Notes: generated by a model from the letters alone, not told the origin. A DNA stretch of 13,335 bases from Candidatus Bathyarchaeum sp. (GCA_003096235.1 PIXT01000139.1:1-13335); one strand, 5' to 3'. Positions 7,077 to 13,180 are shown, counted from the first letter of the stretch. Numbers and translations: made by a program.

Positions 7077-7649
7077 TTGAATAAAGTCAGTTCTGATAGA
7101 CGCAAAAAAACGATCACCCGAACTTTCCGAATTAGACAAGAATGGGATAATGTTTTGCAACAAGAAGCAGCAAGGCAGGGAGTCAGCGTTAACGTCTTGT
7201 TAAATAAACTGCTTCGAAAGTATTCTTTGTACTCCAGATGGAGCGAAAGAAATAATGATGTAAGTTTGCCTCAGCAAACCCTCAGAGAGCTTCTGAACAC
7301 CGTTCAAGTTGAGAATTTGGCTGAAGCAGGAACCAAGTCAGGAGCTTTAGATGCAGTAAACATCGTAAACGCCATGGGGCTCACAATGGACTATGAATCC
7401 TTTGTTTACCTTGTTACTGAACATCTTGGCGGTCCAGAGTTTGCGCGGTGGTTCCACTGTTTCCATCATACCCAAGGAAACAAGGACATCTTTCACATAC
7501 AGCACGATTTTGGGCACGGCTGGAGTGTTTACCTTGAAAGATATGTTCGCTCTTTTCTGGGTGCCATGACCGATGCGGATGCTAAAACGAGAATCTACGA
7601 TTATGCTGTGACATTAGAGGTAACACGACCCCGACCAAAACACACCTAA
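7077..7649 (+). CDS. RHH DNA-binding protein with conserved archaeal C-terminal domain
   Basis: A 190-aa protein. Residues about 12-49 (TITRTFRIRQEWDNVL, then VSVNVLLNKLLRKY) have the strand plus two-helix pattern of a ribbon-helix-helix DNA-binding domain, presumably dimeric. The C-terminal half (about 90-185) includes a His-rich stretch WFHCFHHTQG and the segment FHIQHDFGHGWSVYLERYV. From memory, a similar HD-(M/F/L)-G-x-x-x-S-x-Y-L pattern occurs in RHH proteins of Thaumarchaeota and relatives; the function of this domain is unknown to me. The start is TTG because no in-frame ATG precedes the RHH and AGGGGGAT lies 8 nt upstream; an ATG at 7067 is out of frame and ends after five codons. 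Convergent with the GAF gene. Likely a regulator, target unknown. Confidence 0.7.
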   Translation: MNKVSSDRRKKTITRTFRIRQEWDNVLQQEAARQGVSVNVLLNKLLRKYSLYSRWSERNNDVSLPQQTLRELLNTVQVENLAEAGTKSGALDAVNIVNAMGLTMDYESFVYLVTEHLGGPEFARWFHCFHHTQGNKDIFHIQHDFGHGWSVYLERYVRSFLGAMTDADAKTRIYDYAVTLEVTRPRPKHT

Positions 7650-7656
7650 AAACAAG

Positions 7657-7666
7657 AAAAATTTTT
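7657..7666. terminator. Symmetric A5T5 terminator between convergent genes
   Basis: AAAAATTTTT lies in the 63-nt gap between the convergent RHH and GAF genes. It gives a T5 tract on both strands and could end transcription from either side. Confidence 0.4.
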
Positions 7667-7712
7667 ACCTAAAATCAGAAGATGCCACAACAAAACAGTG
7701 AACCGATAACTT

Positions 7713-8327
7713 TCAGGCACTCTTAAACGTGTTCACTAACTCAAAAATACCGTCCAGCCGATCCTGAATTTCAAAAGCATTGAGAACAACCGTTGCCACA
7801 CGATCAGCTAGAACCTCGTAATTTTCAATATTTTCCAGAGTGAACATGTCTTTGCGAGGATCGTTGAGTTGAATCAAACCCAAAGTTTTGCTACCTGATC
7901 GTATAGCAATCAACGCCACTGACTCATAGCCGCTATAATTGCACATATTCCGTGTTCGGACAAGTCTATCTTTCTCTGTGGTTGACGCCAAAAGATGGCT
8001 TGTACTGTTGGTCCAAAAGCTTCCTTTTTCGGTGAAATGTGGGAGTTTTGGATCAAATCGTCCCTTGAGGACATTTCCACACATGCATTCTAGAAGAGGA
8101 TTATCGTCGTCATCGAGAACAGTGTTTCCGTTAGTGTCTCTTGCACACAGACTGTTTTCTTTAATGATAAAAAATTCTGGGAAACCCTCATGCACATAAT
8201 ATGGATAGTCTCCATTGTTGTGTAGTCTGATAGCTACACTTTGACAATCAGACAGGGTACAAATTTTTCCAAGAATCTGTGTTAAGACCGGTTTGAGGGC
8301 AACAAAATTCTGTGTTTGTTCTGTCAT
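7713..8327 (-). CDS. Stand-alone cysteine-rich GAF-domain protein
   Basis: A 204-aa protein consisting almost entirely of one GAF domain. Characteristic stretches are SVAIRLHNNGDYPYYVHEGFP (about 30-50, the first strand pair), LECMCGNVLKGRFDP (79-93), GSFWTNSTSHLLA (102-114), RTRNMCNYSGYESVALI (124-140) and LGLIQLND (149-156). I recognise this sub-type from sensor kinases of methanogens and some bacteria, where it is joined to PAS and kinase domains; here there is no output domain. It has six cysteines (C23, C28, C61, C81, C83, C129), including the CxC pair in the conserved part, which would suit redox, metal or haem sensing; the ligand is unknown. The ATG is preceded by GGAG 10 nt upstream. 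Divergent from the ferredoxin-JAMM-oxidoreductase group and sharing its palindromic control region. Confidence 0.8.
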   Translation of the reverse strand: MTEQTQNFVALKPVLTQILGKICTLSDCQSVAIRLHNNGDYPYYVHEGFPEFFIIKENSLCARDTNGNTVLDDDDNPLLECMCGNVLKGRFDPKLPHFTEKGSFWTNSTSHLLASTTEKDRLVRTRNMCNYSGYESVALIAIRSGSKTLGLIQLNDPRKDMFTLENIENYEVLADRVATVVLNAFEIQDRLDGIFELVNTFKSA

Positions 8328-8372
8328 CTCTGTGAGACTCCGATTAAACTTCTGTATTTACGTTCTATGCGG

Positions 8373-8383
8373 TAATAAAATTT
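8373..8383 (-). promoter_or_regulatory. TATA box of the GAF gene
   Basis: On the minus strand this reads AAATTTTATTA, placing transcription start near 8351 and leaving about 24 nt of leader with the GGAG site before the ATG at 8327. The palindrome at 8385-8423 begins immediately upstream of it, where TFB would bind. Confidence 0.5.
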
Positions 8384-8384
8384 G

Positions 8385-8423
8385 GTGTTTACACTTGAAC
8401 ACAATGTGTTGCAGTGTAGACGC
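8385..8423. promoter_or_regulatory. 39-bp imperfect palindrome, candidate operator
   Basis: The two-fold centre is at 8404. Outer arms GTTTACACT (8387-8395) and AGTGTAGAC (8413-8421) match in 8 of 9 positions, the inner arms AACACA (8398-8403) and TGTGTT (8405-8410) match perfectly, and two mismatched pairs separate them; outside the arms a further G-C pair closes at 8385/8423. It lies exactly between the TATA boxes of the divergent GAF gene and the 97-aa/ferredoxin group. This is the expected place for an operator of a dimeric regulator acting on both promoters. The regulator is not identified. Confidence 0.65.
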
Positions 8424-8430
8424 TCATCTT

Positions 8431-8440
8431 AACTATACTT
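8431..8440 (+). promoter_or_regulatory. TATA box of the ferredoxin-JAMM-oxidoreductase group
   Basis: AACTATACTT sits 8 nt downstream of the palindrome and predicts a start site near 8463, followed by the ribosome site AGAGGGGGT (8472-8480) and the ATG at 8485. Confidence 0.45.
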
Positions 8441-8484
8441 CATGACAAAACACCACCATAAACACGTTAGAAGAGGGGGTCGAC

Positions 8485-8778
8485 ATGAACAAAAAATTTT
8501 CAGAAAAGACCCACAATAAACAGTTCACGCCAGAAATCCTGATGCAACCTACTGTTTCTTCAGACAATCCAATACTATTCCAGATCTTTTTTTTGTCCCC
8601 AGATCAGAACCAAAGCGTCGAAATCGTAGAAACAGACATCATAGATTTTGGAGAAATTACTCAACGCGTAAAGAGTGGAGAATCCGTTTTCATCAAAAAC
8701 AAAAACCAGCAAACACTTGAATCATACTACAAAAACAAAGAGGAAAACCAGAACTTCTGGTATTTTACTCACTGCTGA
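8485..8778 (+). CDS. Unknown 97-aa protein, first gene of redox group
   Basis: I do not recognise this protein. It is 97 aa, polar, without signal peptide or membrane helix. The N-terminal 25 residues look disordered; the middle has a hydrophobic strand ILFQIFFLS (about 30-38), then VEIVETDIIDFGEITQRV (about 45-62) and ESVFIKN (about 66-72), suggesting a small alpha/beta fold. The C-terminus is aromatic and ends in His-Cys (FWYFTHC), a potential metal or thiol site; it is the only cysteine. Coding status is supported by a strong ribosome site AGAGGGGGT 4 nt before the ATG, a promoter in the right place, and an 8-nt gap to the ferredoxin gene. Probably a partner of the ferredoxin or a regulator of the group. 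Confidence 0.75.
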   Translation: MNKKFSEKTHNKQFTPEILMQPTVSSDNPILFQIFFLSPDQNQSVEIVETDIIDFGEITQRVKSGESVFIKNKNQQTLESYYKNKEENQNFWYFTHC

Positions 8779-8786
8779 GGGAAATA

Positions 8787-9026
8787 ATGCATACTATTAT
8801 CGTTGATTGGAACAGATGTAGTGGTAAAGGCACCTGCATAGATGTTTGTCCAACAGCTGTCTTTGAACTACAAGACATAAAAGAACATCCAGAAACTCTT
8901 AAGGCGGTTCCTATCAAGCTGGAAGAATGCATTGTTTGCATGAAATGTATTCAAGTATGTAGTGAACAAGCAATAACTGTCAAGAAAAACAACACAAACA
9001 TTAGCGCCCAAAAAGAAAAAGACTGA
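8787..9026 (+). CDS. Seven-cysteine double-cluster ferredoxin
   Basis: A 79-aa bacterial-type ferredoxin. Motif 1 is C11-SG-K14-GT-C17-IDV-C21-P and motif 2 is C48-IV-C51-MK-C54-IQV-C58-S. In the usual C-x2-C-x2-C-x3-C-P pattern the second cysteine of motif 1 is replaced by Lys14; motif 2 is complete. The cluster bound by C11, C17 and C58 is therefore expected to be [3Fe-4S] or a labile [4Fe-4S], while C21, C48, C51 and C54 bind a normal [4Fe-4S]. Asp at this position is well known in archaeal seven-iron ferredoxins; Lys is less usual. The ATG follows AGGGA by 4 nt. Likely electron carrier for the FAD oxidoreductase two genes downstream. Confidence 0.9.
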   Translation: MHTIIVDWNRCSGKGTCIDVCPTAVFELQDIKEHPETLKAVPIKLEECIVCMKCIQVCSEQAITVKKNNTNISAQKEKD

Positions 9027-9073
9027 CTTAGACCAAGTTTCTAGCCCAATAAATGAAAACTGAAAAAACCTAA

Positions 9074-9089
9074 ATCAGCATAACCTGAT
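9074..9089. repeat. Small inverted repeat in ferredoxin-JAMM gap
   Basis: ATCAG and CTGAT are separated by six bases. It overlaps an AT-rich TATA-like stretch (9087-9095) that could place an internal start site near 9117. It may be a weak operator or hairpin; chance is not excluded. Confidence 0.25.
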
Positions 9090-9119
9090 ATTAATTTCTG
9101 TAAACCGGGGGCGAATTCG

Positions 9120-9524
9120 CTGATTTTACAGTTACAAACCCGACACATCGAGTTACTAAAACAAGAAACAAATAAGGTGCACCCAATTGAGGCTTGCGCG
9201 ATGCTGTTTGGAAAACTATCACAAAATAAAGCATTTTTAAGAAAGATTAAATTTACCAAAAACAGGTTACAGTCCACTACACGCTTTGAGGTAGACCCCG
9301 AAAAGGTTGCCGCAGCCATACTGGAAGCAGAAAAAGAAGACCTAGATTTTATTGGTTTGTTTCACTCACACCCTGCACCCGCTACGCCTTCTCTTATTGA
9401 CCAAAAATTTATGAGGTTATGGGGAGATGCCCTTTGGCTAATCTTATCTTCATCTGACAAAAAAATAGCTGCATACCACATGGCAGATGGCAAAGTAAAG
9501 GAGGCAACTATAAAAATCAAATAA
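9120..9524 (+). CDS. JAMM/MPN (Mov34) metalloprotease with non-standard start
   Basis: A zinc isopeptidase-type protein. The JAMM signature is complete: catalytic Glu in HPIEACAMLFG, then LFHSHPAPATPSLID with the two His and the Asp zinc ligands and the Ser. Archaeal relatives cleave ubiquitin-like SAMP conjugates. The first usual start codon in frame is GTG at 9177, but that removes the helix before HPIE, which is part of the MPN fold. The frame is open back to 9084 and encodes a good helix (ILQLQTRHIELLKQETNK) from about 9123; it contains no ATG, GTG or TTG. I choose CTG at 9120, with CGGGGGC (9105-9111) 8 nt upstream, giving 134 aa; ATT at 9123 or GTG at 9177 are alternatives. 93 nt after ferredoxin, 28 nt before the oxidoreductase. 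Confidence 0.85.
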   Translation: MILQLQTRHIELLKQETNKVHPIEACAMLFGKLSQNKAFLRKIKFTKNRLQSTTRFEVDPEKVAAAILEAEKEDLDFIGLFHSHPAPATPSLIDQKFMRLWGDALWLILSSSDKKIAAYHMADGKVKEATIKIK

Positions 9525-9552
9525 CAACTCTTTGGTACAACGGGGTAAACAT

Positions 9553-10782
9553 TTGTCACATCCACTAAACGTTGTTATTGTCGGTAACGGCGTTGCTGGA
9601 GTAACAGCAGCAAGAATCATAAAAGAAAAAAATCCGAAAACACAGGTCTCCATCTACACTAACGAAACTCACCACTATTATCCCCGCCCCAAACTATACG
9701 ATGTTTTGTCAGGAAAAACAAAACCACAAAACGTAGTCATGTTCTCCGAAGAATGGTACCAAAAGAAAGGAATCAAAATCCAACTAAACACGAAAGCACT
9801 AAAAATTAACACCCCACAAAAAGAGCTTCTACTCGAAGATCAAACAAAGATAAACTATGACAAACTCCTACTGGCAAACGGAGGACGCTGCTTTGTTCCA
9901 CCAATCAAAGGAACACAAAAAAAGGGGACATTCACTCTACACACACTCAAAGACGCCCTAACAATAAAAGAATACACAAAAACCACAAAAAAAGCCATCG
10001 TCATCGGCGGCGGACTACTAGGATTAGAAATTGCATACGCCCTAAAAAAACGTGGACAACAAGTAACAATCATAGAAATGTTCCCAAGACTACTGCCAAG
10101 ACAACTCGACAACGATGGCGCAACAATCCTGAAAAATCACATCGAAACCCGCGGAATAAACATTGTTTTAGGCGCCAAAACCGCCGAAATTTTAGGCAAA
10201 AACACAGTTTCTGGAATAATGCTTGATGGCGGAGAAACTATTCACGGAGAAATAATTCTAATTTCTGCAGGAATAAAACCTAACATCGAATTGGCTTTAG
10301 AGTCAGGAATCAAAGTTAACCGAGGAATAGTTGTTGATAACCATCTGAAAACCAGCGCCAACGACATATACGCTGCAGGCGACATAGCAGAATTCAAAGG
10401 AACAGTATATGGCATAATTCCTGCAGCTATGGAACAGGCAAAGACAGCAGCCACGAACATGCTCAACGAAAAACAAGACACCTACAATGGAACTATTCCA
10501 TCCAACACACTAAAAATCATCGACCTCGACATGACATCCGTTGGAATAGTTAACCCCACTGAACCAAAATATGAAGAAATCAAGGAAACAGACCAGAAAA
10601 AAGGCATCTACAACAAACTAGTTTTGGACAAAGGAAAAATCATAGGAGCAATACTCCTCGGCAACAAAAAAGCAGTCACACCCATAAAAAAGTTGATGTC
10701 ACAAAAAATAGACATCACAAAATACAAAGACTCCATCCTAAAAAACAACTTTGATTACAAAAAAGTAACCAGTTTAACGTAA
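9553..10782 (+). CDS. FAD-dependent NAD(P)H oxidoreductase (rubredoxin reductase/NirB N-terminal type)
   Basis: A 409-aa two-dinucleotide-domain flavoprotein. The FAD motif is VVIVGNGVAG (7-16), the NAD(P) motif is IVIGGGLLGLE (149-159) followed by E175 of IIEMFPRLLP, and the second FAD contact is DIYAAGDIAEF (271-281). The YYPRPKLYDVLSGK segment (42-55) occupies the place where NADH oxidases and disulfide reductases carry their active cysteine; there is none here, and the sole cysteine is C113. It thus resembles rubredoxin reductases or the NirB N-terminal part, passing electrons between NAD(P)H and an external carrier, most likely the ferredoxin of this group. TTG at 9553 is preferred over TTG at 9532 because CGGGGT lies 6 nt upstream and homology begins there. 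The gene is strikingly A-rich and T-poor on its coding strand. Confidence 0.9.
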   Translation: MSHPLNVVIVGNGVAGVTAARIIKEKNPKTQVSIYTNETHHYYPRPKLYDVLSGKTKPQNVVMFSEEWYQKKGIKIQLNTKALKINTPQKELLLEDQTKINYDKLLLANGGRCFVPPIKGTQKKGTFTLHTLKDALTIKEYTKTTKKAIVIGGGLLGLEIAYALKKRGQQVTIIEMFPRLLPRQLDNDGATILKNHIETRGINIVLGAKTAEILGKNTVSGIMLDGGETIHGEIILISAGIKPNIELALESGIKVNRGIVVDNHLKTSANDIYAAGDIAEFKGTVYGIIPAAMEQAKTAATNMLNEKQDTYNGTIPSNTLKIIDLDMTSVGIVNPTEPKYEEIKETDQKKGIYNKLVLDKGKIIGAILLGNKKAVTPIKKLMSQKIDITKYKDSILKNNFDYKKVTSLT

Positions 10783-10863
10783 CATCTCCCCACAATAAAC
10801 GATGTTCATGATGTTACGCCAAAACGGTCAGTTCCAGATCAAGAAACAAAAAGTGTGACCTGA

Positions 10864-11817
10864 TTAAGATTCTTCAGCGTCCTCAACGCCTTTCTCTGTG
10901 ATTTTAAATCGGACTTTGTCTTCGGGTAGGTAAGGAGAGTCTATGACTGTAGCGAGTCTGGTCCCTTTTCCGCCTTTCCTAAGGTAAACGCGGTGCGTGG
11001 ATGCATGTGCCATGACGTTTCCTCCTGCTGGCTTGTTGGGGTCTCCGAAAAATGCTGTAGGATTGGCTTGAACCTGATTTGTAATCACGACTGATATGTT
11101 ATATGCTTCTGTTAGCCTCAGCAGTTTGTGTAGTTGGCTGTTAAGTTTTTGCTGTCGTTCGGCAAGGTTTTCTCTGCCAACATATTCGCCTCTGAAGTGT
11201 CCAATCATGGAATCTACGACAACCAGTTTCACGTTGTTTTCTGGACAGAATTTGAAGAGGTTTTCGGTCAGCAATTCTTGATGGCTACTGTTGTAAGCCC
11301 TAGCTAGGAAGATGTTTTCTAATGTTTTGTGGGGGTCAAGTCCCAGTGATTCAGCTATCTGGAAAACTCGTTCAGGAATGAAGGTTCCTTCGGTGTCGAT
11401 GTATACGACTTTTCCGTTTAGTCCTCCTTCTTCTTCTGGAAGTTGAACCCTAACGCAGAGTGATAGGCATATCTGGGTTTTGCCTACTCCGTATTCTCCT
11501 ATGAGTTCGGTCATTGCTTGGGTTTCGATGCCGCCGCCCATGAGTGTGTTTAGGTTGTTTGAGCCTGTGGTGCATCTTTTCATGTTTTGGCGTTTTTTCC
11601 ATAGGTCTTCTGCGGTTATGAAGTCTATGCCGAGCATTTCTCTGGAGGCTTTTACGATGTTGAGGACTGTGTTGAATCCTATTCCTGTCTTTTCTGCTAC
11701 TTCTTTGGGGGGTGTGACTGAAAGTGCTTCAGTTGTTGTGAATCCCGCGGATTTTAGTTTGTTGGCTGTGGCTGGTCCTACGCCGGGAAGGTTTTTCAGG
11801 TCGTTTTCTTCTGCCAT
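10864..11817 (-). CDS. radA: DNA recombinase RadA
   Basis: A 317-aa archaeal RecA/Rad51 homologue, which forms filaments on single-stranded DNA and catalyses strand exchange in recombinational repair. The N-terminal helix-hairpin-helix domain (about 5-60, with LPGVGPATANKL) is followed by the polymerisation motif FITA (66-69), Walker A GEYGVGKT (107-114), the DTEGTF stretch (141-146), Walker B LVVVDS (198-203), the RQQKLN segment (221-226) and the ITNQVQANP L2 region (245-253). Length and all motifs are typical, so this is true RadA and not the shorter RadB. The ATG has GGTGA 5 nt upstream on the minus strand. Convergent with the oxidoreductase gene across 81 nt. Confidence 0.97.
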   Translation of the reverse strand: MAEENDLKNLPGVGPATANKLKSAGFTTTEALSVTPPKEVAEKTGIGFNTVLNIVKASREMLGIDFITAEDLWKKRQNMKRCTTGSNNLNTLMGGGIETQAMTELIGEYGVGKTQICLSLCVRVQLPEEEGGLNGKVVYIDTEGTFIPERVFQIAESLGLDPHKTLENIFLARAYNSSHQELLTENLFKFCPENNVKLVVVDSMIGHFRGEYVGRENLAERQQKLNSQLHKLLRLTEAYNISVVITNQVQANPTAFFGDPNKPAGGNVMAHASTHRVYLRKGGKGTRLATVIDSPYLPEDKVRFKITEKGVEDAEES

Positions 11818-11860
11818 TTAGTTCACCATTAGTTTGATGTATGGAGTTCTTGTTGAGTTG

Positions 11861-11868
11861 TTTTAAGG
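11861..11868 (-). promoter_or_regulatory. TATA box of radA
   Basis: On the minus strand this reads CCTTAAAA, 44-51 nt before the radA ATG, giving a start site near 11838 and a leader of about 20 nt with GGTGA. Confidence 0.5.
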
Positions 11869-11947
11869 CATGTGGCATAACGTATTGTAAAGAAGAGGGG
11901 AGAGGTCAGTGAAAGTATTCTTGTTTTGAATTAAAACAGAGAATGAT

Positions 11948-11955
11948 CTTAAAAG
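11948..11955 (+). promoter_or_regulatory. TATA box of the acetyltransferase gene
   Basis: CTTAAAAG predicts transcription from about 11980, downstream of the open-frame ATG at 11943. That favours the internal start at 12057 for the protein. Confidence 0.4.
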
Positions 11956-12056
11956 CTCGTTTCCCAGAGAGCAAAGCATATTTACTGTTGTTTGCTTACA
12001 ACAGTTTTAGTACTGATGTTGGTTACGTGAAAACTGGCAGAAAAGACGTGGTTGAC

Positions 12057-12548
12057 ATGGTTTTGGAAGTTAACTATAAGATTAGACGTTTTACTCCCTC
12101 TGATTTAGATGGGGTAATTAGAATAAACCGAGAATGTCTTCCCGAAAACTACTCTACCCTATTTTTCATGAATTTGTTCAAACGCTTCCCAGAACTGTTT
12201 ATTGTTGCTGAAGTAAACCAAGAGATAGTTGGGTATATTATGTGTCGTATCGAAACTGGAATTCCAAGCTTTAAACTGCTGGGAATCACAAAGAAGGGAC
12301 ACGTTATCTCCATTGCTGTGCTGCCTGAACATCACCGAAAAGGAATCGGCTATAAGCTAATTCAAGAAGCAACGCAAGCAATGGTGAAATATAAAGCAAA
12401 AGAATGCTACTTGGAAGTTAGGGAAAGCAATCTAGCTGCTATACAGCTATACAAAAAGTTGGGTTTTGAAATTGCAAAAACAATTAGAAACTACTATGCT
12501 GACGGAGAAGACGCGTTCGTTATGGCAATCCAGCTAACAGGTCTATAA
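12057..12548 (+). CDS. GNAT N-terminal acetyltransferase, RimI/Ard1 type
   Basis: A 163-aa GNAT protein that should transfer acetyl from acetyl-CoA to protein N-termini. It begins with YKIRRFTPSDLDGVIRI (7-23), and has the substrate-helix region CLPENYSTLFFM (28-39), strand VGYIMCRIE (58-66), acetyl-CoA motif A ISIAVLPEHHRKGIGYKLI (84-102), the YLEVRESNLAAIQLYKKLGF segment (118-137) and the C-terminal IRNYYADGEDAFVM (143-156), which matches archaeal Ard1/NatA enzymes. The frame is open back to 11943, but those 38 residues are not family-like and lie over the predicted promoter, so ATG at 12057 is chosen; GTG at 12027 is possible. Divergent from radA, no functional link evident. Confidence 0.9.
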   Translation: MVLEVNYKIRRFTPSDLDGVIRINRECLPENYSTLFFMNLFKRFPELFIVAEVNQEIVGYIMCRIETGIPSFKLLGITKKGHVISIAVLPEHHRKGIGYKLIQEATQAMVKYKAKECYLEVRESNLAAIQLYKKLGFEIAKTIRNYYADGEDAFVMAIQLTGL

Positions 12549-12619
12549 CGTAAACTAAGTAGTTTGTTTATGCTGCAGTGATTATTTTTTGTTACATATC
12601 TAAAACAAGCATTTTCATC

Positions 12620-12654
12620 ATTTTTCTGGAAGAACAGATTACAGAAAAATTTTT
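12620..12654. terminator. Hairpin terminator downstream of the acetyltransferase
   Basis: ATTTTTCTG (12620-12628) and CAGAAAAAT (12642-12650) form a perfect 9-bp stem with a 13-nt loop, followed on the plus strand by TTTT. The A5T5 core at 12645-12654 also provides a T5 tract on the minus strand, so it could end both the acetyltransferase transcript and a minus-strand RNA from the island to its right. Confidence 0.55.
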
Positions 12655-12659
12655 GTCAT

Positions 12660-12853
12660 AACTGAAATGCCAAGTTGGGTCAAAGCCTAGGTTAAGCAAC
12701 CAAGCATAGCTAACAATCCAATCTCCCGCCACAATCTGTTTCAGTTGATGCAATCGCATGCGACAGACTACAGCCGATTACCAGACAGCTAACCGTGTCC
12801 AGTCGACTAATCCAAGCGTGCTCCCCAACTCTGGCAATCGGGCAATATGGCGG
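12660..12853 (-). ncRNA. Candidate structured non-coding RNA (GC-rich island)
   Basis: Positions 12721-12853 are about 53% G+C while both flanks are about 27-28%. The core folds into a closed multi-branch: outer stem CCGCCA (12726-12731) with TGGCGG (12848-12853); one arm TCTGT/ACAGA (12735-12739/12763-12767) capped by ATGC/GCAT with a 4-nt loop; and a second long arm, CCGATT-A-CCAGA (12774-12785) with TCTGG-C-AATCGG (12830-12841), broken by one mismatch. Minus orientation is preferred because TATA-like sequence lies just upstream (12862-12879) and a T5 tract lies downstream (12645-12649 on the complement). It does not match tRNA, RNase P RNA, SRP RNA or C/D box guide patterns that I know. 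Strand and ends are uncertain. Confidence 0.4.
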
Positions 12854-13180
12854 ATGTAATCTATATAAATTATAGAAACAAGAGTTCACATAAGCTCAAA
12901 TGAAGCAAACAAATATTGACAGCCTTTTATATACAGGGAAACAATGCTAAACGCTTACTTGAAGAGTATATTAAGAATATAAATAAAATACTCCTTCGCT
13001 GCTCATTTTGTATTCAATGTTTTCGCTTGTTTTCACGTGGCCAGATAAAACCTGTCACCGCAGAAATGTAGACGCGAAAAAGATGGAAAACTGAACTCTC
13101 ACGTAACCATAACCTCTCTAAATTTAAGTTGGATGCAAAGGGCATCAATTTTATTTACAGCCTCAACTACTGTATTATAC

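Larger units (their letters stand above)
12549..13180. other. 632-nt region without a convincing protein gene
   Basis: It contains, in order, a terminator hairpin (12620-12654), a GC-rich foldable island (about 12660-12853), and AT-rich DNA with several TATA-like elements (12861-12872, 12925-12935, 12966-12990, 13112-13121). Short frames such as 12944-12982 (12 codons) and 13017-13094 (25 codons) have no ribosome site or recognisable product. No tRNA, rRNA, CRISPR or insertion sequence was seen. Confidence 0.7.

Noticed and set aside
9362..9653. Two 67-codon minus-strand frames
   Set aside because: They are antisense to the JAMM and oxidoreductase genes and overlap each other; no family resemblance.
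11943..12056. N-terminal extension of the acetyltransferase from ATG 11943
   Set aside because: The extra 38 residues are not GNAT-like and the likely TATA box lies downstream of that ATG.
12720..12860. tRNA gene, SRP RNA or RNase P RNA in the GC-rich island
   Set aside because: No T-loop consensus, acceptor stem, SRP helix 8 signature or RNase P core sequence could be found on either strand.
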